The translations under genes were made by a program, and so were the position numbers. 33,239 bases of DNA from positions 1-33,239 of the forward strand of contig CAYLLT010000068.1 of assembly GCA_964384465.1 (NCBI GenBank), in the 5' to 3' direction. Positions within the stretch are counted from its first letter, which is position 1. Each line of letters starts with the position of its first letter. The notes under the pieces are model-generated. The model saw only the letters and a program-made list of their open reading frames with translations. It ran no database searches and was not told the origin of the DNA. This DNA is from CAYLLT01 sp964384465 (GTDB lineage Bacteria > Planctomycetota > Phycisphaerae > UBA1845 > PWPN01). Shown here piece by piece: positions 6,685 to 15,670 of the stretch.

Positions 6685-9405
6685 ATGCGTATTAGATTCC
6701 GCGGTTTAACTGCAATCACGTTGTCGTTGCTATCAATTTCGACGCGCTCAGCGCACGCCGCCACGACGCAGCAACGCTATTATGCGTATCCGGCGGTGGA
6801 GGACCGCTATGGTGTGATCGCGCCGTGGTACCAGGGGCAGAACGGGCAGTGCGATTTCCGCGTACGGGTCTCGGCCGAGACGCTGAAGCGCTATCCGTGG
6901 GCCGACGCGGACAAGGCGCCGGCGCCGGCCCCGGAATACATCTACAACGGGAACTGGCAGATCACGCCGGAGGGAGCGATCACGATTCCTCCGGAGAAAG
7001 ATTGGAGCAACGGCGATCTCGGGCAGCGGGCGGCGGCCACGCTGATGGGACTGGTCGAGTATTACCGCTACAGCGGGGATGCGGCGGCCATCGCGCACAT
7101 GAGCATGATCGCCGACGTGCTGCTCGATCACGAGCAGACCGGTGCCGATCATCCGTGGCCCCACTTCCTGGTGAGTTGCCCGACCAAAGGCAAGCCGTAC
7201 GGCCAGGCAGACCCGCATGGGATGATCCAACTGGATATCGTCGCGCAGGCGGGCATCGGAATGCTACGGGCGTATCAGTGCGCGGGGAATGAGCGCTGGC
7301 TGAAAGCGGCGGTGCATTGGGCGGAGTTGATGGCGCAGAAACGCAATCGTGATCCGAAGCTGCCGCCGTGGAACCGTTACGCCAATCCCGAGGACGTCGG
7401 GTGGGAAGATACTCAGACCGGCGGCGTCGTCGTGCTCCTCCAGTTTTTCGATGAGTGCATCCGGCTGGGGTACACCGGCGCGGATAATTGCATCGTGGAG
7501 GCTCGCGACGCGGGGCGCGCGTATCTTCGCGATACGCTGCTGCCGCGATGGGCGGAGGACCCGACGTGGGGGCACCACTACTGGGACTGGCCACATCCGG
7601 TGCAGGGGGTGATCGTCACGGATGCGGCGGCGCACTATCTCATGTCGAACCCGGAAATATTTCCCAACTGGCGCAGCGACGTGCGGAACATTCTGTCGCT
7701 GTTTCTGAACCGGTCGAGTGTTTCGCCGAAATCCAACGGCGATGTGTACAGTGGGGCGTGGGCGTATCCGGAGGGATCGAGCTGTTGCGGCCGATCGCTG
7801 GACAATCCGCCGCCGCTGATCGCCCTGGCGTTAGCGCGGTACGGCGTGCTGGCTGACAGCGCGTGGGGCCGCGAGCTGGCCCGGCGGCAGGCGATCCTGT
7901 TCACGTACGATTGCCACGAGACCGGCGTGGTGGAAGACAACATCGACGGCGGGCAGATCATCGCGGCGAACTGGTTCAAGGCGGCGCACCCCGGCGCGCT
8001 GCTGAACGTGCTGGGGGTGATGGCGTGGCTGCCGGAAGTGCTGGGGCCGAACCGCGAGAATCACATCATGCGCAGCACGTCTGTGATCGACCTGGTGCAG
8101 TATCGCAAGGGCGAGGTGGAGTACTGGATGTACGATGCTCCGACGGGAACGGTCGATGTGCTCCGGCTGGCGTTCCGGCCGAAGAAGGTCATTGCAACTG
8201 GGCCGGACGGTGAAATCGCCCTTCCGCTGCAACCTGACACTAAGATGAATGCATACAGTGTGAAGGAACTGAGTAATGGTGATTGCATCGTGACTATCCG
8301 TCACGATGGTCTAGTGAGGATCGTCATCACAGGGGATGATGCCCAGAACGTAGCAGGTCACACCAAACTTACATTTAGAGGCGAATGGATTCTCTCAACA
8401 AACCTGGATCCGACAACTGTACGACACGGCATAGCGCTGATTGATGGCGATTTTGAAAAGAATATGAAAGATTCAGCCATCGCCGGCGCGGAGATGATCC
8501 ATACCTTCAAAGGGAATCAGGGTCGCGTTGTTGGCATTGTGGATTCCTACGGTGGTCTGGCTGATGTCTATTTGGATGGCGTGAAACAGCTCGTCGGCAT
8601 CGATTGCTGGAACCCGGACGAGAGACACCAGCAGGTGCTCTATCATCGCAGCGGCCTGAAGGATGGCGAGCACACGCTGAAGATCGCCAAGGCTGCCCTG
8701 AAGCGGAACAAGGACATGCAGCTGTTCGCGACGCTGTACACTCCGCCGCCGTGGATGAAGACGAACAACGCGGCNNNNNNNNNNAGAGGGAAGAACGTGT
8801 ACGTTGATGCGATGCAGTGGTCGGCGGCGACGGGTGATGCGGGGTCCGGCGAAGGCGGGGGGCCGACGGATGCCCAGCGGTGGATTTTTGGCTATACCGG
8901 GCGAGACGATTACGTCGATACACAGGGCCACGCGTGGCGGCCGGCCACCGAGTTCGTCGTGCGGGCGGGCCACCACGTCGATTCGGTCGCGGCTACCTGG
9001 TGGACGCAGCGCCGCCGGCTGTTCATCGCCGACACGCCCGATCCGGAGCTGTATCGCTACGGCGTGCACGCGCCGGAGTTCACGGTGAACTTCACCGTCG
9101 GGCCGGGCACGTATCACGCCCGGCTCAAGTTCGCCGAGACGCGGCAGATGGAGCCGGCGAAGCGCGCGGTGAACATTCACATCAACGGCAAAAACGTGGT
9201 CAGCAACATGGACATCGTCGCGACTGCGGGCGGACTGAACCGTGCGGTGGACCTGGTCTTCAACAACCTCGAACCACAACACGGCATCATCGACATCCGC
9301 CTTTCCGGCAGCGACGGCGGCGAAGCCATCGTGCAGGCGATCGAGATCGCCCCTGGGGATGGTGGAGAAGGTGCGAAACCAACCAGCCTTCCGGCTGCAC
9401 GCTAG
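6685..9405 (+). CDS. Secreted six-hairpin glycosidase-like protein with C-terminal malectin-like domain, interrupted by a scaffold gap
   Basis: The start is the ATG at 6685 with GAGGAG at 6675-6680; the open frame continues upstream to 6547 but lacks a ribosome site. Residues 1-24 are a signal peptide (ITLSLLSISTRSAHA). Residues about 40-480 are a helix-rich Trp/His-rich module resembling an (alpha/alpha)6 barrel (GLVEYYRYSGDAAAIAHM, GHHYWDWPHPVQGVI, GSSCCGRSLDNPPPLIALAL). Residues about 585-690 form a beta-sandwich (GLADVYLDGVKQLVGIDCWN). A 10-N gap falls at residue about 697 (8775-8784). Residues about 700-900 match a malectin-like carbohydrate-binding domain (TEFVVRAG, PEFTVNFTVGPGTYHARLKF, NIHINGKNVVSNMDI). 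It probably acts outside the cytoplasm on a plant or algal polysaccharide; substrate and catalytic acids are not identifiable by eye. The exact length is uncertain because the Ns are a placeholder. Confidence 0.8.
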   Translation: MRIRFRGLTAITLSLLSISTRSAHAATTQQRYYAYPAVEDRYGVIAPWYQGQNGQCDFRVRVSAETLKRYPWADADKAPAPAPEYIYNGNWQITPEGAITIPPEKDWSNGDLGQRAAATLMGLVEYYRYSGDAAAIAHMSMIADVLLDHEQTGADHPWPHFLVSCPTKGKPYGQADPHGMIQLDIVAQAGIGMLRAYQCAGNERWLKAAVHWAELMAQKRNRDPKLPPWNRYANPEDVGWEDTQTGGVVVLLQFFDECIRLGYTGADNCIVEARDAGRAYLRDTLLPRWAEDPTWGHHYWDWPHPVQGVIVTDAAAHYLMSNPEIFPNWRSDVRNILSLFLNRSSVSPKSNGDVYSGAWAYPEGSSCCGRSLDNPPPLIALALARYGVLADSAWGRELARRQAILFTYDCHETGVVEDNIDGGQIIAANWFKAAHPGALLNVLGVMAWLPEVLGPNRENHIMRSTSVIDLVQYRKGEVEYWMYDAPTGTVDVLRLAFRPKKVIATGPDGEIALPLQPDTKMNAYSVKELSNGDCIVTIRHDGLVRIVITGDDAQNVAGHTKLTFRGEWILSTNLDPTTVRHGIALIDGDFEKNMKDSAIAGAEMIHTFKGNQGRVVGIVDSYGGLADVYLDGVKQLVGIDCWNPDERHQQVLYHRSGLKDGEHTLKIAKAALKRNKDMQLFATLYTPPPWMKTNNAXXXXRGKNVYVDAMQWSAATGDAGSGEGGGPTDAQRWIFGYTGRDDYVDTQGHAWRPATEFVVRAGHHVDSVAATWWTQRRRLFIADTPDPELYRYGVHAPEFTVNFTVGPGTYHARLKFAETRQMEPAKRAVNIHINGKNVVSNMDIVATAGGLNRAVDLVFNNLEPQHGIIDIRLSGSDGGEAIVQAIEIAPGDGGEGAKPTSLPAAR
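8775..8784. other. Scaffold gap (10 N)
   Basis: Ten Ns inside the glycosidase gene, between its beta-sandwich and malectin-like domains. The true distance and sequence are unknown. The frame happens to stay open across the placeholder. Confidence 0.95.
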
Positions 9406-9971
9406 AGCGATTCCCACATCACGGTACGAGGTCCATGATTGCAGAGCCCGGCAAGTCTGTTCTTGTCGGTGCATTTATGCGAAAAGTACGCACCAACAAA
9501 AACTTGCGCGTGCCACCCAAGACGCGCCTGTTCAACATGTGATNNNNNNNNNNTCTTCCCGTCCGCCGCCTCGAACAGCGCCCGTTCTCGGAATTGCCGG
9601 GCCCCCTCGATCAACTGCGCCCGGTCGATCTCCTTCGTCGGTTCCAGCGTGAACGAAAGCTCCCGCCGGTCGCGAATGGTGAACGGGATGAACGCCTCCG
9701 CGAACAGATCGATCGGCGGCACCTGGTACCACGGCGCATTCAGCTTCTTGTGCGTCTGCAATGTCTCATAGCCTTCATGCTGAAGAATGATTTCATAATC
9801 GCCGTACCAGGTGAAATCCACGCTCACCGGCGACGTGCCGATCTTCTCGTCGTTCAGCATCACCCCCGCCCCCTGCGGATCGGTGTTGATGCTCACCGTC
9901 CGCCGCACGCACGCCGTCGCCAGCAGCGTGCCCCCCAGTGTAACCAGTAATATCCAGCGAATTCCACTCAC
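9402..9971 (-). CDS. PEGA-domain lipoprotein, C-terminus uncertain because of a scaffold gap
   Basis: The start is the GTG at 9971, overlapping the stop of the upstream phosphoesterase gene (GTGA), so the two are translationally coupled. Residues 1-22 form a lipoprotein-type signal (ILLVTLGGTLLATAC, Cys as acylation site; the -3 residue is Ala rather than Leu, so the lipobox is weak). A PEGA-like beta module follows: VSINTDPQGAGVMLNDEKIG then TSPVSVDFTWYGDYEIILQHEGYE. PEGA proteins are surface or periplasmic and of unknown biochemical role. About 139 residues precede the 10-N gap at 9544-9553. The tail after the gap (SHVEQARLGWHAQVFVGAY to the stop at 9402) does not look like this family and may be unrelated sequence joined by scaffolding. 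The reliable part is 9554-9971. Confidence 0.7.
   Translation of the reverse strand: MSGIRWILLVTLGGTLLATACVRRTVSINTDPQGAGVMLNDEKIGTSPVSVDFTWYGDYEIILQHEGYETLQTHKKLNAPWYQVPPIDLFAEAFIPFTIRDRRELSFTLEPTKEIDRAQLIEGARQFRERALFEAADGKXXXXSHVEQARLGWHAQVFVGAYFSHKCTDKNRLAGLCNHGPRTVMWESL
9544..9553. other. Scaffold gap (10 N)
   Basis: Ten Ns near the 3' end of the PEGA gene. The 138 bp between the glycosidase stop (9405) and this gap have no convincing gene and may be a repeat that broke the assembly. Confidence 0.95.
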
Positions 9972-10447
9972 GTCGACACCTCGATGATTTCCGCCGATAG
10001 CGAATCCGTGTCCACCACCGCCACCGTACACCGCCCGTTCACCCAGCCGCAACACTCGCCGGGATTGAGAAACAATTTGCCGTCCCGCCGATCGTTGACC
10101 ACCTCGTGCGTGTGCCCGGTGATCACCATCTCCGCCCGGGCGATATCCGCCGCGCCGCACCAGTCGATGAAATGATGCACCAGCACGCGCCTGCCGCCCG
10201 CCTCGAACGTCAACGGACCATCCTGAATCTGCGGCAGGACCTGTTTCAGCCCCTTGCGCTCGCCGTCGTTGTTCCCATAAGTGATATACAGCGGTCCTTT
10301 CCACGCGAGCAGCCGTTTGGCCGCAAACGGCGCGATCACATCGCCGGGATGCACAAGCGCTTCGACGCCGCGTTCCCGCAAAATCGCCAGACCCGCATCG
10401 ATCGTCGGCAGCCGGTCGTGTGTATCCGAGATCACGCCAATTCTCAT
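9968..10447 (-). CDS. YfcE/MJ0936-family metallophosphoesterase
   Basis: A 159-aa protein from the ATG at 10447 (MRIGVISDTHDR); a GTG at 10456 would add three residues. All motifs of the small calcineurin-like family are visible: D-x-H (SDTHD, residues 7-11), GDV in VHPGDVIAPF, GNND (YGNNDGE), a histidine pair in VLVHHF, and GHTH (VITGHTHEV). These bind two metal ions. The family hydrolyses phosphodiesters, often with loose substrate preference, in the cytoplasm. Its length is normal for the family (about 155-185 aa). The stop overlaps the GTG start of the PEGA lipoprotein gene, forming a two-gene operon. It diverges from the AsmA-like gene across a 190-bp region containing a 7-bp tandem repeat. 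The physiological substrate is unknown. Confidence 0.9.
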   Translation of the reverse strand: MRIGVISDTHDRLPTIDAGLAILRERGVEALVHPGDVIAPFAAKRLLAWKGPLYITYGNNDGERKGLKQVLPQIQDGPLTFEAGGRRVLVHHFIDWCGAADIARAEMVITGHTHEVVNDRRDGKLFLNPGECCGWVNGRCTVAVVDTDSLSAEIIEVST

Positions 10448-10619
10448 GCCGACCACCCGTCACGGCCCACGCCCGTGCCGTGGCCGGACCGCCAGAGCAC
10501 GAACCGATTACGCTCCCGGCTTTATACCGCCGCCATTCCACCCCGACAAGCGTCCATTGTTCGCCTCACGCCCGACTACTACAATTCGCACCACCTGAAC
10601 CGCCGGGAGAGCATTTCCC

Positions 10620-10703
10620 AAAATTGGAAATCGGAAATTGGAAATCGACAATCCGAGCACAATCCGCAATCCGCAATCCGCAATTCGCAATCCGCGGCAA
10701 TCG
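10620..10703. repeat. CAATCCG 7-bp repeat element, copy 1
   Basis: Near-tandem 7-bp units CAATCCG/CAATTCG occupy about 10660-10697, preceded by attggaaatcggaaattgg-type units (about 10623-10645). The element covers the apparent start codon of the AsmA-like gene, whose first residues are translated repeat (IRNPQSAIRNP). Related copies lie at 16256-16381 and 24528-24572. Confidence 0.8.
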
Positions 10704-13700
10704 TCGCGTCGTTACCGCATCGTTCAAATCTCTTCGATCGTGTCCGTCTTCCTGGCCGTCGCCTATGCCACACTGCCGCTGTGGCTGCCCACGGGATGGC
10801 TCGGCCGCCAGCTCAGCGAGCAGCTCGCCGCCGACTTGCAGCGTCCGGTCCGCATCGAACGCGTTCGCATCGGCTGGATCGACGGCGTCATCTTTGAGAA
10901 CATCACGATCGCCGGACCACCTTCCGAGCCCGACGCCCCCCTCGCGCGGATCGGCCGGATTCGCACCGGCTTCGATCCGCTCTCCACCGCCATCACCAAC
11001 CGAGTCGATCGCATCGAGATCGTCCAGCCGCAGCTCTGGCTGCGAGTTGACGAAACAGGCAAAGTCACCAATCTCCCCGAGCTCGAGGGGCGGCGGACGG
11101 GCCGCCTCCCATCCCTCTATTTCATCATCCAGAAGGCGGCCTGTCATATCGTCGCGTCCCACGTCGAGGAGACGTATACCGTGGACCGCATCGAGATGCG
11201 TCTCGACCCGCGCACCGGCCTCCTGCGCCTGCTCGGATCGGCCACCGTACAGCGCCCCCAGCCCCGCCCGCCGCTCACTTCCGTCGGTCGTCTGAATCTG
11301 GACGCCAGGGTCATCGTCACCCGCCTGAGGCGCGATCGTGCCCTGCGCGGCAACATCCGCATCGACTGGAGCGATATGGCCCTCAGCGATCTCCCGCTGC
11401 GGCTGGCGCCCAACCTGCCCATCCAGCAGGTCGATGGCTCCACCACCGGCCAGCTGACATTGGCGCCGCAGCCGGACCTCGGCGTCGATTTCAATCTGTT
11501 CATCGACTTCAACCGCGTGAAGGTTGTGCGGGCCGGCCTGGATCGTCCCGCTCAGGTGCCCGATGCGCAGGTGCGTTGCGACGGCCACTGGGACCCGAAC
11601 ACCGACGCGATCGTCTTGAATGATTTTCAATACGATACGCCCGCCATCCACGTCGCCCGCCCGCCGAAACGATCCGATCCCGCGCTGAGCATCGACCCGA
11701 AGGGCGACTCGCCGTTCGCACTGCACCTGGCCGGCACGATCAAAGATTGGCTCGCCCTCCGCCGGGAATTCCCCGAGGTGGATACTTTCGTCAAAGGCGT
11801 CGGCGCCACCTTGGCCGGCAGTGCCGAATTCGCCATCGCCCTGACACAGCAGCGCACACAGGACCGCTTTGAACTCAGTGTGGACGGCATGCGCTCGGAC
11901 TGGCGTCTCGCCGGCACGAACGGCGAGTATCTCGTCGCCGGTATCGACGTGCCTAAATCACTGGAGCTCGAAGTGCTCAGGCACCGCCGGACGCGCCGCT
12001 TGTCGCAGCCGCGCGTGCAACTGCGGCTCGGCGACCTGACTATGGCACTCAAAAGCGAGCTGGTCCTGCCCGACCCCGAGCCGCAGGATAAGCTCCTCTG
12101 GCTGCGCGAAATCCTGCCCACGCTTCGTTCCGAGCTGACCGTCAAGACCGACCACATGGAAGAAGTATTAAAGACGCTCCCCTTCCTCCAGCAACAGGCG
12201 GGAATCACCGATGCCCGCGGGCCTATGCAGGCCAGCATCTCTCTTTCTCCCGCGCAGAACACATCTTGCTTCGAGTTCACTGCGAACCTGGGCCCGCAAA
12301 GCGTATTCTCTGCCGCCGACGCCTTTATCAAATCGGCCGGTCTACCACTTTCATTCCGCTTCGGAGCGGTACTGCCTCATACCGCGACCGGTCGCCTCGA
12401 TCAGCTCTGGATGGAGCTGGCCGGCGGCAACGCCCGCGTCATCCTCGATCGCCAGGCGGCCGGAGTCGATTATCGCTTCGCCTTCCTCAATGAAAATGAT
12501 GATGAATTGAGCGACCGGCCCATCGCTGTTGATGCATCCTGCACGCTGCCGCTCCGCATCGACCATATCGAGGATCTGCTCGCGCTATTCCCCCGCTGGC
12601 AGCAGGTCGCCCTGTCCGAAGTCGCACTGGCCGGTTCGTTGTCGCTCGAACTCCAGAGCAGCGTTTCCTACCGGCCGCAGGATTGGCTTCTCCGCAGCAC
12701 GTTGCGCGCCCGCACCGACGAGCTGGCCATCCGCTGGGCTGACCAGATCGACAAGCCCGCCGGAATGCCGCTGCTCGTCACGCTGTCACACCGCCTTCAG
12801 CAGCTCGCCGCCGCCCGCGAGCACGCGCTCGCCGTCAACCTGACTCACCCCGCCGGCGAGATCTCCGGTTCCATCGCCTTCGCCGGCGGCCAGAGCCGCG
12901 AACCCGGCGACGATTTTGAGACCGAAAACTGCGAGGTACGCATCGACGACCTCGCCGCTTTCATCGCGTTCACGCCCGCTCTTCACCGGCTGCTGGAACC
13001 GTATCATCCGACCGGTCCGCTGGATTTCCGCGCCGCAAGCATCCGGACCGGGGATCGGCAGACGGTTTCCCTCTCGGCGGATGCGACCGGCGCCGCTTTT
13101 GTCGTCCCCGGCGAGCCGCCCTTCGTGAAACCCGCCGGCACGCCCGCGAAAATCGTGCTCACCGGCCGCGCCGAGGAGCGGGCCGGCAACGCCCGCGAGC
13201 AGTCCTGGACGCTGGAGGCCGGACATCTGGAACTACCCGGCGCCAGCGTCAAAACACTTTCAGGAGAGCTGATTACCGGCTGGCAGCCCGGCCGGCGCCA
13301 ACTCGCGCTCCCCTCGCTTCGCCTCTTCGCGCGCGAGGGTCCGATTCCCATTCTGCAATCCGCCGGTCTGCGCGCCGCCGGCACGATACGATTCGACGAC
13401 GCGCTCGCCGACATTCACCCCGATATCCGCCGGATCGTGGATGAGTACAAGCTGGCCGGCGATTGCGGATACGACGCTCACATCGCGCTGGAGCCGCACG
13501 CGATCGTTATCGACGGCCGCGTGGATGCCGGCCGCACCGCTGCTTCCATATCCCTCCAGAATCCGGTCTGCCCTACGCTGCGGAAAGGATTCGGCACCCC
13601 CGTCACTCTGGCCTTCGACCTGGGCATCGCCCGCTCCGCACATCCGGGCATCTCCGACATCAACGTCCGCAACGTCACGCTCGATCTGGGCGGAAATGCG

Positions 13701-15050
13701 GTCAGCACGCATGGAACGCTCGCCGCACAGCCCGAGCCCGGCCGGCCGCCGCAAATTCGTGACGTGGCCCTCACCACAAGCCTGCGGCTTGCCGACGCGG
13801 TCGCGGTCGCGGAATTGCTCCCCGGCGGCAGCCTCGCCCCGCTCGGCGGTAACTGCGACGCCATGCTGAGCGTGACGCGCGATGGCGAGCGTTATGCGCT
13901 GGGTCCGGGGAATCTGCGATTCGATAACTTCGCGCTCCGCACGCCGGCCGATTCGCTCCGCCTCGATGGCGAGGTGAACTTGGCCGGCAACACCGCCAGT
14001 GCCGATCAACTGCACTGGACGTGGGGCCCCTCCAGCGGCGTGATTTCCGGCGTCGTTCGGGAAGAGAATGGCGGCAAAACCGGCCGGCTCGGCGTGGTCT
14101 TCGATCATCTCGATCTCGTCGATCTCCAGCAGCGGCTCACGTCAATCTCCGCCGCGTCACAGACCCGGCCGGCCGACGACGCCGAGCAGGCCGCCAACGT
14201 CCGGCGGGTGCTTGCCGAATTATCGAAATCGAACCTCAACATCGCCTGCACCCTGGGGACGCTTCAGGCCACGCTGCCGCTCAACGTCAAAGTCCTTGTC
14301 GATGCCGCCACCGGAAATGTCGTCGTGAGCGGCGGCCGGATCGACGCCACCTTCCGCTCCATCGTGGACGGCGGCGCCGTCAACGGCACCTTCGAGTCCG
14401 ACATCAGCGCCCCCGATCCGACTTTCCACCTGGCCTACTCCGCCGAACGCATCCAGTCCGGTTCACTCGTCGATCGGTATCTGTCCCTCACCTTCCCCGG
14501 CATGAAAGCCACCGGACCGCTCACGCTCATCGACGAATCGACGGCCAGGTTCCTGCCGGCGCCCGACGATCCCAACTACCCCACCGGCAAAGGCGAGATC
14601 ATCATCGCAGGCGGCACCGTCGAAGGCCGCGCCGCACCCGAGTGGCTCGCCCGAATCTTCCCCGGCCTCAACATCGCCCAATTCGAGTTCTCCTACATGC
14701 ACTCCTGGTTCGAGAAGCTCGCCACCGGCCGCACGCACCACGTGATGATCTACCAGGGCCGCTTCTACAACGTCTATATGATCGGCTACAGCGACGCCGA
14801 CGGCCGCATCAACTACGAAGTCGGCATCGACTTCCTCGCCGACTTCTCCAGCAAATACTGGAGCGAGGTGGGCCAGGGCCGCGTACCGCTCTTTAACAAA
14901 ACCGGCCTCAAGCTCCCCGACGGCACGCTCACCGACGAGCAGGTCAACTTCGTCCCGCCCCAGCGCATCCTCGATACCGTCCTCATCAAAAACAACCCCG
15001 TCTTCACCGCCTACCATGCCGTCCGCAAACGCGTGATGAAAGAGCAGTAA
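10638..15050 (+). CDS. Giant AsmA/TamB-like envelope protein
   Basis: About 1470 aa. One membrane segment near the N-terminus (IVSVFLAVAYATLPLWLP, residues about 33-50) is followed by LSEQLAADLQRPVRIERVRI, the classic AsmA-like opening, in which an anchor precedes a short helix and the first beta strand. The rest is a long repetitive beta-rich region consistent with the bridge-like beta-groove fold. The C-terminal 200 residues are conserved-looking (GPLTLIDESTARFLPAPDD, GEIIIAGGTVEGRA, GRINYEVGIDFLADF). Proteins of this class connect inner and outer membranes and are linked to phospholipid transport and outer-membrane homeostasis; the exact role here is inferred. The start is uncertain. No ATG exists in frame before the membrane segment; the first candidate is TTG at 10638, inside a 7-bp repeat, and the next is GTG at 10740, which would shorten the anchor. 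Downstream lies the RAYT locus. Confidence 0.8.
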   Translation: MEIDNPSTIRNPQSAIRNPRQSSRRYRIVQISSIVSVFLAVAYATLPLWLPTGWLGRQLSEQLAADLQRPVRIERVRIGWIDGVIFENITIAGPPSEPDAPLARIGRIRTGFDPLSTAITNRVDRIEIVQPQLWLRVDETGKVTNLPELEGRRTGRLPSLYFIIQKAACHIVASHVEETYTVDRIEMRLDPRTGLLRLLGSATVQRPQPRPPLTSVGRLNLDARVIVTRLRRDRALRGNIRIDWSDMALSDLPLRLAPNLPIQQVDGSTTGQLTLAPQPDLGVDFNLFIDFNRVKVVRAGLDRPAQVPDAQVRCDGHWDPNTDAIVLNDFQYDTPAIHVARPPKRSDPALSIDPKGDSPFALHLAGTIKDWLALRREFPEVDTFVKGVGATLAGSAEFAIALTQQRTQDRFELSVDGMRSDWRLAGTNGEYLVAGIDVPKSLELEVLRHRRTRRLSQPRVQLRLGDLTMALKSELVLPDPEPQDKLLWLREILPTLRSELTVKTDHMEEVLKTLPFLQQQAGITDARGPMQASISLSPAQNTSCFEFTANLGPQSVFSAADAFIKSAGLPLSFRFGAVLPHTATGRLDQLWMELAGGNARVILDRQAAGVDYRFAFLNENDDELSDRPIAVDASCTLPLRIDHIEDLLALFPRWQQVALSEVALAGSLSLELQSSVSYRPQDWLLRSTLRARTDELAIRWADQIDKPAGMPLLVTLSHRLQQLAAAREHALAVNLTHPAGEISGSIAFAGGQSREPGDDFETENCEVRIDDLAAFIAFTPALHRLLEPYHPTGPLDFRAASIRTGDRQTVSLSADATGAAFVVPGEPPFVKPAGTPAKIVLTGRAEERAGNAREQSWTLEAGHLELPGASVKTLSGELITGWQPGRRQLALPSLRLFAREGPIPILQSAGLRAAGTIRFDDALADIHPDIRRIVDEYKLAGDCGYDAHIALEPHAIVIDGRVDAGRTAASISLQNPVCPTLRKGFGTPVTLAFDLGIARSAHPGISDINVRNVTLDLGGNAVSTHGTLAAQPEPGRPPQIRDVALTTSLRLADAVAVAELLPGGSLAPLGGNCDAMLSVTRDGERYALGPGNLRFDNFALRTPADSLRLDGEVNLAGNTASADQLHWTWGPSSGVISGVVREENGGKTGRLGVVFDHLDLVDLQQRLTSISAASQTRPADDAEQAANVRRVLAELSKSNLNIACTLGTLQATLPLNVKVLVDAATGNVVVSGGRIDATFRSIVDGGAVNGTFESDISAPDPTFHLAYSAERIQSGSLVDRYLSLTFPGMKATGPLTLIDESTARFLPAPDDPNYPTGKGEIIIAGGTVEGRAAPEWLARIFPGLNIAQFEFSYMHSWFEKLATGRTHHVMIYQGRFYNVYMIGYSDADGRINYEVGIDFLADFSSKYWSEVGQGRVPLFNKTGLKLPDGTLTDEQVNFVPPQRILDTVLIKNNPVFTAYHAVRKRVMKEQ

Positions 15051-15051
15051 T

Positions 15052-15082
15052 CCATCCGAGCCGCGAGCGCAAGCGAGCGGTC
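15052..15082. repeat. REP element, left inverted copy flanking the RAYT gene
   Basis: This 31-nt segment (core gagccgcgagcgcaagcgag) is the exact reverse complement of 15635-15665. It begins one base after the AsmA-like stop and can fold through CCGC/GCGG with an inner CGC-AA-GCG stem. It is the left boundary of the transposase locus. Confidence 0.85.
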
Positions 15083-15128
15083 GTACCACCGACAACGTAC
15101 CATTGATCCTTCTGCCTGACCCGTTACG

Positions 15129-15611
15129 ATGATTCAAGTGTCATTACCTTTGGCTTACTTTCTAACCTGGACCTGTTACGGCACATGGCTCCATGGCGAT
15201 GAGCGAGGTTCGGTCGACCTGGACCAGAATGCGCCGGATACACCATTCCTGGCCCCCAATCCAAAACGTCTGCAATGGACACAGAAGCAGCTCTCAACCT
15301 CCCCCATTACACTCACTGTTGCTCAACGGAACGTTGTCCATCAGACTATTGAGGACCACTGCCGCATCCGGAACTGGGAGTTGCTCGCGGACAACATCAG
15401 AACGACACACGTCCATGTCGTCCTTTGCTGCGGCGAGTATCCGCCGGAGCGGGCTATGGCTGAATTCAAGAGCTGGAGTACGCGCCGATTACGAGAAGCA
15501 TCCCTCCTTCCTCCAAACTGCAATGTCTGGACGCGCCACGGCAGTACACGTTATCTCTGGAAGCCCGAAAGTGTTGAAGGAGCGATGCACTACGTTCTGG
15601 AATGTCAGTGA
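15129..15611 (+). CDS. REP-associated Y1-type transposase (RAYT family, IS200-like)
   Basis: A 160-aa protein starting with ATG at 15129. It has the family opening YFLTWTCYGTWLHGDERGSV and the metal-binding HUH motif in RTTHVHVVLCC. A C-terminal segment, RYLWKPESVEGAMHYVLECQ, contains the candidate nucleophilic tyrosines; which one acts cannot be settled by eye. Y1 transposases cut and join single-stranded DNA at hairpins. RAYTs are domesticated relatives thought to spread short REP palindromes rather than their own gene. The context supports this: perfect 31-bp inverted REP copies lie 46 bp upstream and 23 bp downstream, with a third, variant REP after that. The length and key motifs look intact. 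It sits between the AsmA-like and ubiD genes and shares no obvious operon with them. Confidence 0.88.
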   Translation: MIQVSLPLAYFLTWTCYGTWLHGDERGSVDLDQNAPDTPFLAPNPKRLQWTQKQLSTSPITLTVAQRNVVHQTIEDHCRIRNWELLADNIRTTHVHVVLCCGEYPPERAMAEFKSWSTRRLREASLLPPNCNVWTRHGSTRYLWKPESVEGAMHYVLECQ

Positions 15612-15634
15612 GGGACAGATCGTCTCACCTGAAG

Positions 15635-15665
15635 GACCGCTCGCTTGCGCTCGCGGCTCGGATGG
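15635..15665. repeat. REP element, right inverted copy
   Basis: A 31-nt exact reverse complement of 15052-15082, starting 23 bp after the transposase stop. With the next element (15671-15702), which is in the opposite orientation, it forms a close inverted pair like a BIME/REPIN doublet. Confidence 0.85.
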
Positions 15666-15670
15666 CACCT

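Noticed and set aside
9972..10541. Extension of the PEGA-frame open reading frame upstream through the phosphoesterase gene
   Set aside because: This part is a shadow of the well-supported YfcE-type gene in another frame. The real start is the GTG at 9971.
12786..15137. Long minus-strand open frames opposite the AsmA-like gene
   Set aside because: High GC opens the antisense frames; their translations are low-complexity Arg/Ala/Gly/Asp with no domain, while the plus frame is continuous and family-like.
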